The translations under genes and the position numbers were made by a program. Positions 13,359-25,994 of a DNA stretch of 64,000 nt are shown in pieces (position 1 is the stretch's first letter; every line of letters begins with the position of its first letter). Under the pieces are notes generated by a model, which was not told the origin of the DNA, ran no database searches, and saw only the letters and a list, made by a program, of their open reading frames with translations. The stretch lies in NCBI RefSeq assembly GCF_964340395.1, contig NC_135549.1, positions 18,113,342 to 18,177,341 of the forward strand, given 5' to 3'. The DNA comes from Glandiceps talaboti. Taxonomy: Eukaryota > Hemichordata > Enteropneusta > Spengelidae.

Positions 13359-14919
13359 GGGGAGATTTATTCACACACAAACACATTCGCTTTGCAGTCA
13401 CCTACCTCATCACCGAATATAGGCTTTAGATATGTTCAAATGTACGATCGTTCCTAAGGCTTTAGTTCAAATCTTGAACAAACTATTTCGTGCCCACCCC
13501 TTTGACCATCAGGATTTTTATGCCCCCCCCCCTCGAACCTCCAATTTTTATGCCCCTCCCCTTTGATAATTGCCAATAATTGATGTTTTGCCTAAACTGA
13601 GTAGATATAGTTTTGTGCAGTTTTATAGACAAATAAAAAATAGTTGTATCATGTACTAAAAATATATTAGGGCATAGGTTTGACAGGTTTGATACTAGGG
13701 AATTGACAGCTACATAAATATTCTGGGAAAAAGAAATGAACAATATCCATTTGACATTTGTACTGAGAGCTTTCCCCAATAGTACCATACAAATGCATAC
13801 ACAACCATGACATTGAGGTACTTCTGCAATGGTAAACTTTCACTATTAACAAATCAATACAAACTGTGAAGCATACCAACACTTTCCAAACAGTGCATCT
13901 ACTAGTTAGACATAAATACAAGTATTACTTAGAACCAAATCAGATCTGAATATCATTGTATGTTGGTAATTACACATAATAACTGAAAAGATACACCACT
14001 TACTGACCGAGTGCCTTGGCGTAGCCGTATATAATAAATAATCATTCTTTTCACAACTACCCTTCTCATAATGTATATTTTATATCGAATGAATCAAAAT
14101 TGAATTGTGTATTTGTTTTGAGTAGCAAGTTAATTACTACAGCACTTTAAGTGTGTATTTTTGTTTGCCTTTTCGGGGGTGGGGTCATGTCATTGAACAA
14201 AACCCAAGACAACTGGATGGAGAGCTTCTTATTTTATTTATTTTGTTGCAGGGGTCTCCAAAAAATACATCGCTCTGAAGGAGAATCCCCCCCCCTCGAA
14301 TTTAAAGTGTACACCCTAAAAGATCTTGCTTCATATTGGCATGGCTGTTTCATACATCATCTGCCAAACAGAACAGACACAACAAAAACACATCTCGATC
14401 GCCCACACAGAAGTTTAATATTCGTTGTGTGGGGCCACTTTCCCTGTTTTAATTTTCAAGATCATCCTACAAAATAGTTAAACTGGCAAAGACGTATGAA
14501 CGTATAAAATTTAAATCATCCATAACTGCATATAAGACTCAAGTAAAATTCTTCTGTAGGGTCATAATCTACTTCATATTAATTGTCAAGAGCATACCTT
14601 GTTTAGTAGACATTGGTATTACAGTTTCCAAACGTGTTCTGACAAAACTAGTCGTCAGTTGGCGTGTACTCACTTCCAAGCGTGTTGGGGTGCTTTGTGC
14701 AGACTTCAATGCATGCTTTGATTCAATTGCACCATAAGGATTGTCAACTGTCCAGATTGAATTATCGATTGCCAAAAATGAAATAACGTTTACATAAATT
14801 GACTTATTAGTTGATATCACCGACTTACTAATTAGCGGTCCTGAATTATCATTTGATGGTCCTGACTTATCAATTGATGAGTTCGACTTTTGATGTAAAT
14901 TACGCGCCATACTACATCC
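12620..14919. other. Intergenic repeats with poly-C tracts
   Basis: It contains C-homopolymer runs (12664-12747, 13520-13560, 14288-14296), a GACA microsatellite (13329-13358) and a 90-bp repeat (13567-13652) that also occurs at 11175-11262. No supported gene. The frames at 14151 and 14569 show no family signature. Confidence 0.5.
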
Positions 14920-15824
14920 AGGAGCTTTTCGGTTGAATTCTCTCCAAAGCTGCAGTGAATTTCTAAATACAAAATAGTATAATACATTGGTATTGTTCAC
15001 ATTTCGAAATATGTTAATATCGTTTGGTTATAAATTGTACGTATCGTTATCATCGTCACCAGTTGGTGTCGGCAGAAGAAAAGAAATGCCGAGATGGCGC
15101 TTTCGAGTATTACGCGAATATTCACCAATGGGTCTTACGGCAATCTGATTAAAATCTCCCACATGATCACCTGGAACAAAACAAAGCACACAACATGATG
15201 GAAATAGAGGTAAATAAAGACATCGGGCCACTTTCAACACATCAAATTTTAAACAGATTGGTCTTACGGTAGATAAAAGTGTAGTGAAAAGATGACATAT
15301 GGTAATTTAAGTCTTCTCTGTCTCATTTTTGATGTTCTTTAACTACATGTCGGATTAATACTTCAAAACATGTTGAATTTTGCCGTCGAAAATAATTGAT
15401 ATTGAAAACACAATTATGAATGATATATGTTCAACTGACATGAGAACATCATAAAACTTAGTACTAATTACAATAACCCGTTGGGCTGCTCAGTCGTGCT
15501 TTCAAGGTCAGGGAAATTATTTTCAAGCTAGCTATCTCCCTTGTAAAACATGTGTGTGATCATAAAATACATGGTTGTTTCGCATTACTACCATTACTCG
15601 TATGATCAGTGCCAAATATACGACGTATATATGTGTATAGTTTAAACACGGATACAACTATACCAGGTCCTATACTAGCGCTAGCATCAAAGTAGAAACG
15701 CCGAATTCCCATCATGCATCATCATCTGCGAAAATGTGCCACTCCCAAAACTTTCTTTTCATTTCACATTATTTTCACCTATGTCTGTTTTGTAAGAAGA
15801 TATATCTGATTGATTAATACAAAA

Positions 15825-15956
15825 ATGAAGATATTAAGTTTAATCAAGGACGTCTACGTGCTCTTGTTCATCAACTTATTTTTATTGGTGCTCATCACAA
15901 ACGGTTCGTATGATTTTGATGATCACATTTTAGTTGTAATACTCCCTTACGTTTGA
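15825..15956 (+). CDS. Duplicate signal-peptide-like exon (copy 2)
   Basis: This is almost identical in sequence to the frame at 16243 and encodes the same MKILSLIKDVYV signal-like start, with one changed residue near its end (I for T). It lies in a local tandem duplication of about 418 bp (15670-16085 against 16088-16400). Either copy could be the used first exon of the lectin gene; it may be redundant. Confidence 0.4.
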   Translation: MKILSLIKDVYVLLFINLFLLVLITNGSYDFDDHILVVILPYV

Positions 15957-16242
15957 GTATCTTCAGATTTATATTATTCCTCGGAAGCAGTCGTTTGATA
16001 TAGAAAGAACGAATAGCGACAATATCATATCGACAATTCTTCCGGCATTTGCTGACAATATATTTTTACCTGTTGTTATACTATGTCCTATACTAGCGCT
16101 AGCATCAAAGTAGAAACGCCGAATTCCCATCATGCATCATCATCTGCGAAAATGTGCCACTCCCAAAACTTTCTTTTCATTTCACATTATTTTCACCTAT
16201 GTCAGTTTTGTAAGAAGATATATCTGATTGATTAATACAAAA

Positions 16243-16374
16243 ATGAAGATATTAAGTTTAATCAAGGACGTCTACGTGCTCTTGTTCATCAACTTATTTT
16301 TATTGGTGCTCATCACAAACGGTTCGTATGATTTTGATGATCACATTTTAGTTGTAACACTCCCTTACGTTTGA
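16243..16374 (+). CDS. Signal-peptide-like exon, nearest candidate start of the lectin gene
   Basis: A short frame (43 aa) starts MKILSLIKDVYV, followed by a hydrophobic core LLFINLFLLVLI and TNG, the plan of a secretion signal peptide. It lies about 2.8 kb upstream of the first CTLD exon. Splicing after AACG (16320/16321, donor GTTCGT) would give the phase 1 junction needed and a Gly codon, but that donor is weak. The better conserved donor-like GTATGA four bases later gives the wrong phase. Two related copies exist at 7541 and 15825. The coding stretch is well conserved between copies, which supports a real exon; the exact splice is unresolved. Confidence 0.5.
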   Translation: MKILSLIKDVYVLLFINLFLLVLITNGSYDFDDHILVVTLPYV

Positions 16375-16428
16375 GTATCTTCGGATTTATATTATTCCTC
16401 GGAAGCAGTCGTTTATGGAGTACATTTG

Positions 16429-16568
<140 letters not shown>

Positions 16569-18820
16569 AGAAGTTGCCACTGTTGTAATGCAGTAGTGTA
16601 CTACAGAATGCGGGAGGAGGTGGTGCATACAAAATCCTCTGTGTAGCCTAGTGGGGTCTACAAAAAATCCTGAAGTCATTTCAAGAGGGAGCATGAAATG
16701 TTTTGAGATCAGGAAGGAAGGGGCTGCGAAAATAATGTTGTGCTGTTTTAATAGTCATGATAGTTGCAAGTATTCCGAGTTTCACCAATTTACCACGACA
16801 AAACATTAGAATCAGTTATAAGGACACAACTGCCGATTTCATCAACTTGCGTCACTGCGATGACCCATTTGTTATTATGGATATGTTCCAGTCATTTGAC
16901 GTTATAGAATGTAAAAGTGGCGAAATTTCTAAATGAAAAACATTTGAAGTGGGTGAAATACACTCCCCAGCGCCAACAGTAGCAAAAACTACAAATACCA
17001 ACAAATATACTGGTTGATTAACAACAAATGAGACTTTGAGAGATAGTGCGAGTGGATGTCAAAATGAAACTTAGTTCATCTGTACATATTTCAAGGATGG
17101 GTTTGTTGAACTGATGTGGTAATCACCCCATGTGATTATTTTGAAACCAATACTTTGGTATTAATGTACTTGTGTTGAAAGTAAAGTTCTCTGGTATTGA
17201 AATGTTGAAGTGGGGTGTATTCATTTTTCTAGTATCAATCTCACTATATGTAACCTCAAGTTTCATGATTAATGTTTACATCATTACGTACGTTCAAGTC
17301 TTATGTGTAATGTTTCAGTTCAAGCAAAGACCGATGGAGACGAGTCCTGGGAAATATTGGGAATCAGCTGTTCAAAAAAATAACATAAAAATAACATAAA
17401 AATAACATAACCGCAATGTCTGAAAAAGTTCAGTAACATAATTGGGATGATCTCAGCCATAGCTTCAATTATCGCGACCTCGGTACATCGCACAATCGCA
17501 CAGTAAATATATCGTTTTCCCTCAAACATCCTCAGTCGACAAAACATACATTTAACATGTATTTAACTCCGCTGAATATGGCGGCTGGAAAACCAGTGTA
17601 ACGTGCCTTTCATGAAATAATCTCTCTGGCACTCTGTTATGGTGAGAGCACAATTGTCCATGACTACTGCCAGGCATTAAGAGAATATAGGTTGCCCATA
17701 TTCGAATTCGTTGGTCATGTTCAGGACATCGTTGAAAAACTGTAGCATTTCAGGATATCGTAATAATCGACAGCTGTTATGGTATGTAGTAAATTTAAAT
17801 GGTTGGCCACGAACACTGTTACCATAATCTCTATTTCCCATGGTTCTCTTTATACCTGTCTCGTCGAATAGATGTAGCATCAATAATAGATATGATATCA
17901 ACACATTGAAAGTATAATTCCTTATTTCTGGTTGTTAGGGATTTTTGGGGTATCTTCGTCAACTTCCTGTATGTGAAATTCAGATCGCGCCTAAAAATGT
18001 GGTAAAACAAACGAACGGAGGAAGCGAATCATTATCACAGATTCCATTCCGAAGCAGTCTCTCTCAGACAATTGTTTGTTACATGTGTTAATTTGAAAAA
18101 AAAGTTTGGTGGGGTTTCTTTTGTTATTGTTGAAAAAGGCTGACCAATTATGAAAAAGTTAATTTTCCCATGTATTAGGAGTCAAAAAGTCAATTTATTT
18201 ATCAGGGACCCCTCCCTCCATCCCACCCCCCACATTATTTTTTCAGATACCCCCCCTCCCCTAACAAGTTTTTTATGAAAGCAGCCTAATCAGTGAGGTA
18301 ACTTGCATGTGAGATATTGAGTATTTTCAAGAAGTATACGAGAATACGGAAACAAGTCTGCATTTAGACAAGTAAAGACGGGTAGATCTAGACAAAGACA
18401 TTGATATCAAGTTTTTCTCATAGTAAATATACACTTTTTTTTGCTTTAACTCGGTTTAGGGAAAAGCACTGTAAAAGCACGAAAGCTGAAGAAGACAAAA
18501 ATCTTACCAACACTGCTACATCGTCTACCTTAACAAACATCTTACAGACAGAGCTTTATTCTATCGTCTGACTCAACAAAGATCTTAGCCATAGTGCTAA
18601 ATTTTGTCTGACTCACCAACACTCTTACCAGGAGAAATTTAGGTGCTCATGTGTTCTCGCTACAAGAGTGGCTTGTACTGAACAGTTGAGTGGACTTTCG
18701 CTCAATTGTTTGATATAGAAAGAACGAATAGCGACAATATCCCATCGACAATTCTTCCGGCATTTGCTGACAATATATTTTTACCTGTTGTTAGGGGAGG
18801 TTATGTTATGCTCTTGTCTG

Positions 18821-18823
<3 letters not shown>

Positions 18824-18871
<48 letters not shown>
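18824..18871 (+). repeat. (GT)n microsatellite
   Basis: (GT)n of about 48 bp, following the CTTGTCTGTCCGTG phrase of the palindrome-ended repeat family at 18780-19050. Confidence 0.95.
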
Positions 18872-18875
<4 letters not shown>

Positions 18876-19097
18876 CTGTAAGTGTCTGACGGTGGACGCG
18901 ATACCTAAGAAAATACTGCATCGATTCCAATGACACTTGCTACACATCTTCCATGTGCTAATCACAAGAAGTGGTTAAATGTTTGGTAAACATTTAATGA
19001 ATATTAATTCAGTCATTTGCATTTTTAGTATTTAGGATATATATTCAGTTTAAAGCTGGTTATGTTGTTGTTTTGTTCTTGTTCTTCTTTTTTATAG

Positions 19098-21127
19098 GAG
19101 AAGCCTTCTTCGAATCTCCTTTCCCAGAATTCAAAATGCCAAAGTTTAAGAGATCCTGGTTTGGTGCCAAGAGGTATTGTGAAATGGGCGGTGGCCATTT
19201 ATTAAGGTTTTATGAAGAAGAAATGGTCATGATGATTGTGACGTGGATTTACAAACTTGGTCTTACAGGTACCTAAGAAATCTTAGTTATTATGTCAAAA
19301 GTATATATTAAATATGAGTATCGTAAATGATGTTTTGTATATTTGTATATAATTGAGTACTGCTTAAGATTGCCTCTATCTAGATCTTTTAAACAACAAC
19401 ATCCGATGTAAATTTATGTACATAAATTATCAATATCATTTTCTATGAATTCAATTTGTCAATAACTTCGTCCACACCAGAGAGCATTTGGTTTGATGCC
19501 AACGATATATATAAAGAAGGTTCATATACATACAGTGATGGTTCAGTACTTTGTCTATCTCACTGGCATCCTGGCGAACCAAATAACTATGGAAGTACTG
19601 GAGAGGACTGTGCTGAATTTAATAAGTAAATAAACTTTTCCAACATAGACCCAACTCTCAGACAACGCCCAAACATTCATACACACACTCACACACACAT
19701 ACATACATACATACATACATACATACATACATACATACATACATACATACATACATACATACATGTCTTGCCATTCCATGCCCTAATTATATATGGATAA
19801 TGTTGTCCTACCAACTGAAGACAGAGAGTATACCTGACTTCAGATTAAATTATATTTCCGGGCAATATGCAAACTAAACATGAATGTTGCAAAATTTTAG
19901 AAAATTGTAGCAAACCATTTGGTTGGAAATGAGTGGGAATCTTTTCTAAAGGAATCTGAAAACATCATTGCAACAATGCCCTGTGCATATCCTCCATATG
20001 GCATGTCACAGGTGGAGAAACTCAAAAAGAAAACTCGCCCGAATTGAATGAGCGCCATTATGGTGAAAAAGGGAAAAGGGGAAAAGCAGACATAAATTGA
20101 AGAAGTGTCCTTGATTTTGTGTTATATGGATAGAAAAAGCGTGATCAAGTACAGCCATCACAGCATGGTATTTTTCTGCAATATACAAGATTGTTTGATC
20201 ATCTCAATTAACCCTACATGTAACCAGATTTAAACTGAATGCCTCCCGTAAGGGAATCACTAATTATGCAAATTACTCATTAAACTAAAAAACTATGGTA
20301 ACAGGCTTTGTTTTTTGGACAAGCGTGCTTTCTTAGGTTAATGTATGTAAGAGTGTATGATACTGCTTAATGCAGTCTTAAGATATAGCCTAATTACCGA
20401 AAATCATTAATTATGCAAATTATTCATTAACACTGTAAGGTACATCAACTAACTTTATAGGACATACACAATTTGTTATGGTTAATGTATGTACTGATTT
20501 GTATTGAAATTGAAGCATGCAGTCGTAAGATATAGTCTAATTACCAAGAATAATTAATTATGCAAATTATTCATTAACACTGAAAGGTACACCAACAAGC
20601 TTGACAGGACATATGCGATTGTTATGGTTAACGTGTGTACTGAATTATATTGGAATTGAAGTATGCATTCTTAAGATATAGCCTAATTACCGAAAATCAT
20701 TAATTATGCAAATTATTCATTAACACTGTATGGTGCATTAACAAACTTGATAGGACATATGTGTTTTCATATGGTTGACGTATGTACTAAATTATGTTGA
20801 ATTTGAAGTATGTATTCTTAAGATATAGCCTAATTACCAAAAATAATTAATTATGCAAATTATTCATTAACGCTGTAAGATACATCAACGAATTTTATAG
20901 GACAAATGTATATTGTTATGTTTAACAAATATACTAAATTATATCGAAATTGAAGTATGCAGTCGTAAGATATTGCGTAATTAGTTGATTTCATTAATAT
21001 GCAAATTTCTCTAATTAAATATTAACAGATCTGGCTGAAAACCTAATCAGGTCTAGCTATTACCCTAAAGATTATATATTCCAAGTTTCATTACAATTGA
21101 GCCAGCGGATTTTTAGAAAATGATGAC

Positions 21128-21215
<88 letters not shown>

Positions 21216-21876
21216 TCCCCTTTTAATACCTCCCATAACCTTACAGGAGGTAAAAATGAATATAGTCGATGAGTTCTTTAAAAGTGTTCAACATATTACC
21301 ACGATCGAAAGGAAAATAAACACTTCACAATTTTTTGTTAATTACCTTTTCTGGAAAGTTTTGAAAGGATTTTTTTAATGATGGCCACGAATAGCAATGG
21401 ATTAGGTATATATATAGTGAATTCTTCAATTGTTGTCTAGCCTGGAATGTAGTCGTTTTTTTTCACTTTTCCTCGACCACGCCTGCTAACGACCGATTGT
21501 ATTAATGAAGCTACGGCCAGAAAACAAACGCAATTTCTTTAGTTTCATTAGCATTGAATAGTAGTTTTATTACTATTTTATTATGAATACAGAACATGGA
21601 ACATAGGTCGCAATAAACAGAACGTAGAATGCAGTATGTAGAATGTTGAACCTAGAATGCAGAACACGGTTTAACCGGTCTTTTTATATCCAGCTTATAG
21701 ATTACTTGGTATTATAATAGACATTATAACATGGATTTTGTCATGTTTCATGTGATTCTTCTTCTTCAATTTTTTTTAATTTAGCTATGCGCTTTTCCAT
21801 GGATACCAATGGAATGACGTTGCATGTCGAAAAATGTCATACTTCATATGCCAATATGCTGATTGGAAGCAACAAG
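19098..21876 (+). CDS. C-type lectin domain 1 (three exons)
   Basis: Exons 19098-19268, 19481-19625 and 21785-21876 encode the first CTLD. Visible hallmarks are W-F-G-A-K-R-Y-C (second helix), GGGHLL, the calcium/sugar motif WHPGEPNNYG with EPN at residues 90-92, DCAEF, WND at 115-117 followed by AC, and the closing YFICQ. EPN together with WND is the arrangement of mannose-type calcium-binding CTLDs, so this domain is predicted to bind sugar. The donor of the middle exon is GTAAAT after AATAA; using it restores an Asn codon across the splice. The intron at 19626-21784 contains a CATA microsatellite and a 1-kb repeat element. Confidence 0.88.
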
Positions 21877-24752
21877 GTAAGATGGGTCGATTTATTGGCA
21901 TACGAGTACAATGAATTCTGTGAGCTCGTATCAAAATTACAGTGTATGATATTGGTAACATTATGACATTATCACATATTTTATGTGTAGATAATTCCCT
22001 TCCATGACAAAGTTACCGCTACGTACCATACCATTAGTCTGTTTACTGACAAGTGCGTTCTCCCTCGTCTGAATGCTCAGGGAAAATTTAGTTCAGATAA
22101 TAAACTAAAAGACGATACGTAGCTGTTATCAGATTATGTTTGTAATGTTGTCGCTCTATAATAATGCTAATAGATTCGGAAGTATTATTATCAAATAACA
22201 TAACATGAATTTCATTTTTAGAACGTTTTACATATCCAAATCATAATTCCATTCGATTCAATAGTAAAAGTTGTCTGTGTTAACTATTAACCCACTTTTT
22301 CATAAAATAGATATCAACTTTCATCCAACATTCAAACATGTTCAGATATAGTATGTAAAACAATGGTTTTCTTTTTCTTTTTCTGCTAAGGATCAATGCT
22401 TACAAATCTAGGACCTAATGACACGTACAAAATTTCTACGTACATTTCCACGTCGCAGTATGCAAATGAATACTGCCTTAGAGACGGTGGAAATTTATTA
22501 AGGATTTCTGACCATAGCACCTTGTATACCATCAGTGCGCTTCTTGTGGGATATACTCAAGGTAGGTTCTAATCAACTACGATTTTCTGATTAATGTATT
22601 GGTTCCCGTCTCACCTGTTAAGAACTATGTGAATTGTATATTCAGTTTAGCATATCTTTCCTTTTATCAGATTTTGCCATTGTTAAATTCAAAATGACTC
22701 CACAATTCCATTTTTACTCGGTCCAGTGGTTCATAGTATTTATTTAAAATGTATATATCAGAAGTGGATAATTATGCAAACCTACCTTGATGTTTTTCTG
22801 ATTCAATGCCAAATAAAATCTACACTCTACCCTTGTGTTACCCATATAAGGGGATCTGCATATAATATATTCATGCAAGTTTTCGCATTTACTTTCCAGG
22901 ACGCATTGGGGACGTATGGATTGATGGTGTCGACCTGTATGAAGGGAATAATTGGACACATTATGATGGGACACCACTACAGTTTACAGCATGGGCAGAT
23001 GGTGAACCCAATAACGGTGGTGGGAAAGAGCATTGCGCAGTATTGATACACTGGTAAGTTGTCTCTAATGGCTTGTTGTTAAGTAGATATCTCAGAGTCT
23101 GTAAAATGTGATATATATATTCAATTTTCTTCGACATGTTTTAATATGTATTTTTAAAAATACGTCTTCAGATCATTTATAAATTATATTTTAATGCAAG
23201 GTTTAATTTCAGTCAATTGCAAGTTATGATTAAGTACCTTTAGAATATGCAGTAAACATGCAGCCCCCTGTGAAGACGTCGCGAAGTTCATATTTTCAGA
23301 GCTGACGTTTCAATAATATTGCAAACAATGCAACAAGCATTTCGAAATATGTATTTCTGTCACTTACAAAAACATCCATCGTAACTTTCAACTTCTTCAT
23401 TCAAAAGGGGCAGACACAAATTCAATGACCGGCACTGTTGGAAATTCTTGTACTTTATCTGCCAATACGGTAAGATTATCATTGTTACCTGATTCGTAGG
23501 ATATGCCGACAAGTCGTGTGCACAATACACATCCCTTTTAATAAGAGTGGGAGGGAGGGAGCTTGAAAGTTCAGTACTTGGAAAAAGGTGGTTTAAAGTT
23601 GTATATCTAATTGCCACAGGGTGTCACTGGCTTGGAAGGGGAACATGGAATGGTTGTGAATGATGACCACCGCCTGGTAGTAGGAGGCTGGGTTCAGTAT
23701 GCATGTCTGATACTATACAACGAGGCTGACGTAGTTGTAATATTATCAATATTCTTGATATTATTATTATTAAAAGAAACGGCACAAATATCCAAACACT
23801 TCTACTAACCTCAGTTATATAGGTATAGGAAAGAGAAAACTGCATTATGGGTATGGATTATATAGATATATATGTATTCAATTTGTTGTTTTCTTCAGAC
23901 TCTGATGAATTGCGACAAATGCCATCCATACCATCCGCACACTTCGCATCTGAATATGGTGTCTGTAATGACAAGACATCAGCTCCGTCCTTAAGCTCAC
24001 ATGCTCCTGCTCATCAAACTGAGAGCAAGGTTCCATCTACTTCACATGGCAATCTCTTACCTCCTGGTAAAATAACTACAATGACACACAGTGGAAGCCT
24101 TGCAGCCACCACAACAACAGCCACCACTACAATCACCACTACAACCACCACTACCGATCACATCGATGCACCCGATTCTACGTTGTCATACACACAAAGT
24201 ACGCCAACTGAAATGTCTGTGCCAGCTACGACACAAACAGAAAACCAGAATGAAAATATGTTCGGTTAGTCTTTTTTCTCTTTTATTAAGTTGTCGAGTG
24301 ATAGCAATTCTCACAACACCAGTAAATTTTCACTTTGTAAATCGTTTTATATAATCATGTGTAAGATAGCTTGTTTTCATTTCAAAACCTTCGTTTCATT
24401 TACTTTTAAAAGTGAAATTCCTAATCATTGTCAATTTTAACAAATTTCATGTACTTCTGTGTTTGATTTAATTTGTTTCATGTTTTGTGGTTGTGTATAC
24501 ACACATCACGTACGTACTTACGTCAGTCATGGATCAATGTCATATGAATGTTTTTCAACTTTTAAAAATATCATTGCAGGCGTGCTGGATAGAGACACTG
24601 GAATTATCTTGGCAATATCTTCTTTTGTATTAATTTTGATGTCAGTGGCAGGGGTTCGGTATTGGTTGTCAAGAAAACGACATTCAGAAGAGTTATATAC
24701 TGAGAACGCAGATGGATACTTTGATCCGGAACAGAAATCGATCTCAGACTGA
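19098..24752 (+). CDS. Type I membrane C-type lectin, two CTLDs, mucin-like stalk (start exon not included)
   Basis: Eight exons join in one frame: 19098-19268, 19481-19625, 21785-21876, 22391-22561, 22900-23053, 23408-23469, 23899-24264 and 24580-24752. All introns are GT-AG. The joined product is 444 aa from the first partial codon: CTLD1 (about 1-136), CTLD2 (137-265), a Ser/Thr-rich stalk (266-387), a membrane segment (about 395-413) and a 31-aa tail. CTLDs with EPN and WND motifs bind sugars, typically mannose-type, through calcium, so a cell-surface recognition or immune role is likely. The first exon must end in phase 1 and should carry a signal peptide; candidates lie at 15825 and 16243. 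The exons of the two domains match in phase, and both first exons are 171 bp, which points to internal domain duplication. The family is certain; ligand and orthology are not. Confidence 0.88.
19693..19764 (+). repeat. CATA tetranucleotide microsatellite
   Basis: (ACAT)n of about 70 bp in the second lectin intron, just after the EPN exon. Confidence 0.95.
20236..21252 (+). mobile_element. Non-autonomous element with 147-bp tandem core (HINE/Pearl-like architecture)
   Basis: It starts at GCCTCCCGTAAGG, contains about five tandem monomers of about 147 bp (anchors CATTAA at 20425, 20572, 20718 and 20865), then (GACA)n at 21126-21181 and (CA)n to about 21213. It ends in a stem-loop, ACCTCC at 21228 pairing with GGAGGT at 21246. 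Each monomer contains the octamer ATGCAAAT. A tandem core, microsatellite and terminal hairpin match the plan of Helentron-associated elements and bivalve Pearl elements. Assignment to that class is inference. It sits in the lectin intron between the EPN and WND exons. Confidence 0.55.
22391..23469 (+). CDS. C-type lectin domain 2 (three exons)
   Basis: Exons 22391-22561, 22900-23053 and 23408-23469 encode the second CTLD. It shows EYCLRDGGNLLRI, VWIDG, WADGEPNNGG (EPN at 229-231), HCAVL, and a short final exon reading FNDRHCWKFLYFICQY. The final 62-bp exon is easy to miss. It starts at 23408 after AAAAG, completes the Trp codon split at 23053, and ends at 23469 before GTAAGA. The usual WND triplet is FND here, a conservative change at a position whose Asn and Asp bind calcium. 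The Asn and Asp are kept, so calcium binding is plausible. Confidence 0.87.
23899..24264 (+). CDS. Mucin-like Ser/Thr stalk exon of the lectin
   Basis: This 366-bp exon, phase 1 at both ends, follows CTLD2. It encodes about 121 residues rich in Ser, Thr and Pro, including a run made almost only of Thr with Ala and Ile near its middle. Such segments are usually heavily O-glycosylated and hold lectin domains away from the membrane. The underlying DNA is an imperfect ACA/ACC trinucleotide tract, so length variation between alleles is likely. Confidence 0.85.
24580..24752 (+). CDS. Transmembrane and cytoplasmic tail exon of the lectin
   Basis: The last coding exon begins after TTGCAG and encodes a single hydrophobic helix (GIILAISSFVLILMSVAGV) followed by a positively charged stop-transfer stretch RYWLSRKRH. 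The tail is about 30 residues with two tyrosines in the context EELYTENADGYFDPE, then KSISD and the stop. The charge arrangement gives a type I topology with the lectin domains outside. The tail is not a canonical ITIM (no hydrophobic residue at Y+3) nor an ITAM. The acidic tyrosine contexts could be kinase substrates, which is inference. Confidence 0.86.
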
Positions 24753-24967
24753 CTATTTTCATGATACATTAGATCTATATATGATAATATTATTGGTAAT
24801 GATGAGCCTTTTAGCCGTTAACAAGGGCAGTGATTTTGCCAACTTCAAACATTCAATTTAACTTTATTTTGTTATAGATTGTGTGTATTAGTATAGGAAG
24901 AATTCCCTTTCCGGATGTTTACACTGTGTATGCGTCACCTCGATTTATACTTCGAAGCAAATTGACG

Positions 24968-25062
24968 TCGTTGTGTTGTGTTGTGTTGTGTTGTGTTGGT
25001 GGTGGTGGTGTTGTTGTGTTGTGTTGTGTTGTGTTGTGTTGTGTTGTGTTGTGTTGTGTTTT
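24968..25062 (+). repeat. GTTGT pentanucleotide array
   Basis: (GTGTT)n with a GGTGGTGGT interruption, inside the presumed lectin 3' UTR. Confidence 0.95.
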
Positions 25063-25250
25063 ACCGTGAATTTACCGTGAAATTACGTAGGGTAGATGTT
25101 TTACAGCTAATCGTATTAAGCCTATCATATATTGGTAAGAATGCTAGAGAGCCTAGAAACGTTAAGGCAGTCAACTGAAAAACTATTAGACCACACAAAA
25201 GGTATCATCCCTTTTGTAGCATTTCAGTTTTATACTTACTTTGAACACCT

Positions 25251-25256
25251 AATAAA
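25251..25256 (+). terminator. Candidate poly(A) signal of the lectin gene
   Basis: AATAAA lies about 500 bases after the lectin stop codon and is the first canonical hexamer I find downstream on the plus strand. A GTTGT pentanucleotide array (24968-25062) would then be inside the 3' UTR. Confidence 0.4.
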
Positions 25257-25994
25257 CCATGCATTTTAAGACACCTCTTTATCTCTTCTGTGTGTATGCA
25301 TTTGAAAAATCAAAATATTCATGTTTAGTCTTGTGAAACGGATCATTTTTGAAAATGTCCTTCTTTGACAGTGGTGTGATAGGTATGACATGCATGCCAA
25401 AACATTCACACCAGCTAAATGGACAATAACCTTCCCTGGAATTCTACATAGATTATTTCATTTCTACACACACTGATTACATAAAGTTTCACCTCTTTAA
25501 AGACATAGGATATCTTTCCTTACCCGGTCAAAGACCTTATACGACACTTACAACCATGAAGAATAAGAAGGTTCTGGTGACCAGCATACATGGGACATCT
25601 GAGAGAAATTTCAGACCAACCACAACATGATTTACATTTGAACATTTCTCTGAAGAAGTCAATACTTTTGATTTGTAGAAACTGAGAAAACAGCAAAAAA
25701 ATCCTCTATATATATATTATCTGTTGATAATCATAAATTGATAATTGTCCCTTGACACTGCCAATCAGTTGTGCTTCAAAACATACTTATTTTTAAAAGT
25801 TATCAATTAATACCATGATAATATGATTGACTACTGACAAAAATATGGTTGTCAAGGCCAAAGGTAACCATTAAACATCTTGTTTTTAAACATAATATAA
25901 TACATACTGATGAGGTAAATTAGGTGTAAAGTTCTGGAAAAACCGTTGTTAACATGTTCTATTATCAACAAGAATTCAGTGCTTTCTTTAATCA

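Noticed and set aside
17172-17399. A frame with a signal-peptide-like stretch (MLKWGVFIFLVSISLYVTSS) upstream of the lectin.
   Set aside because: No suitable phase 1 donor follows and it is not conserved in the duplicate block, unlike the frames at 7541, 15825 and 16243. It is kept only as a remote alternative start.
23300-23365. A CTLD-like scrap (tat-ttc-tgt-cac) that at first looked like the end of lectin domain 2.
   Set aside because: Joining it to the donor at 23053 creates a stop codon. The exon at 23408-23469 fits phase, acceptor, donor and CTLD motif much better.
23597-23760. A second candidate for the end of CTLD2 (frames with TWNGC and WVQYAC).
   Set aside because: Motifs are split over two frames with stops between them, and the junction phases do not fit. 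The 62-bp exon explains the domain.
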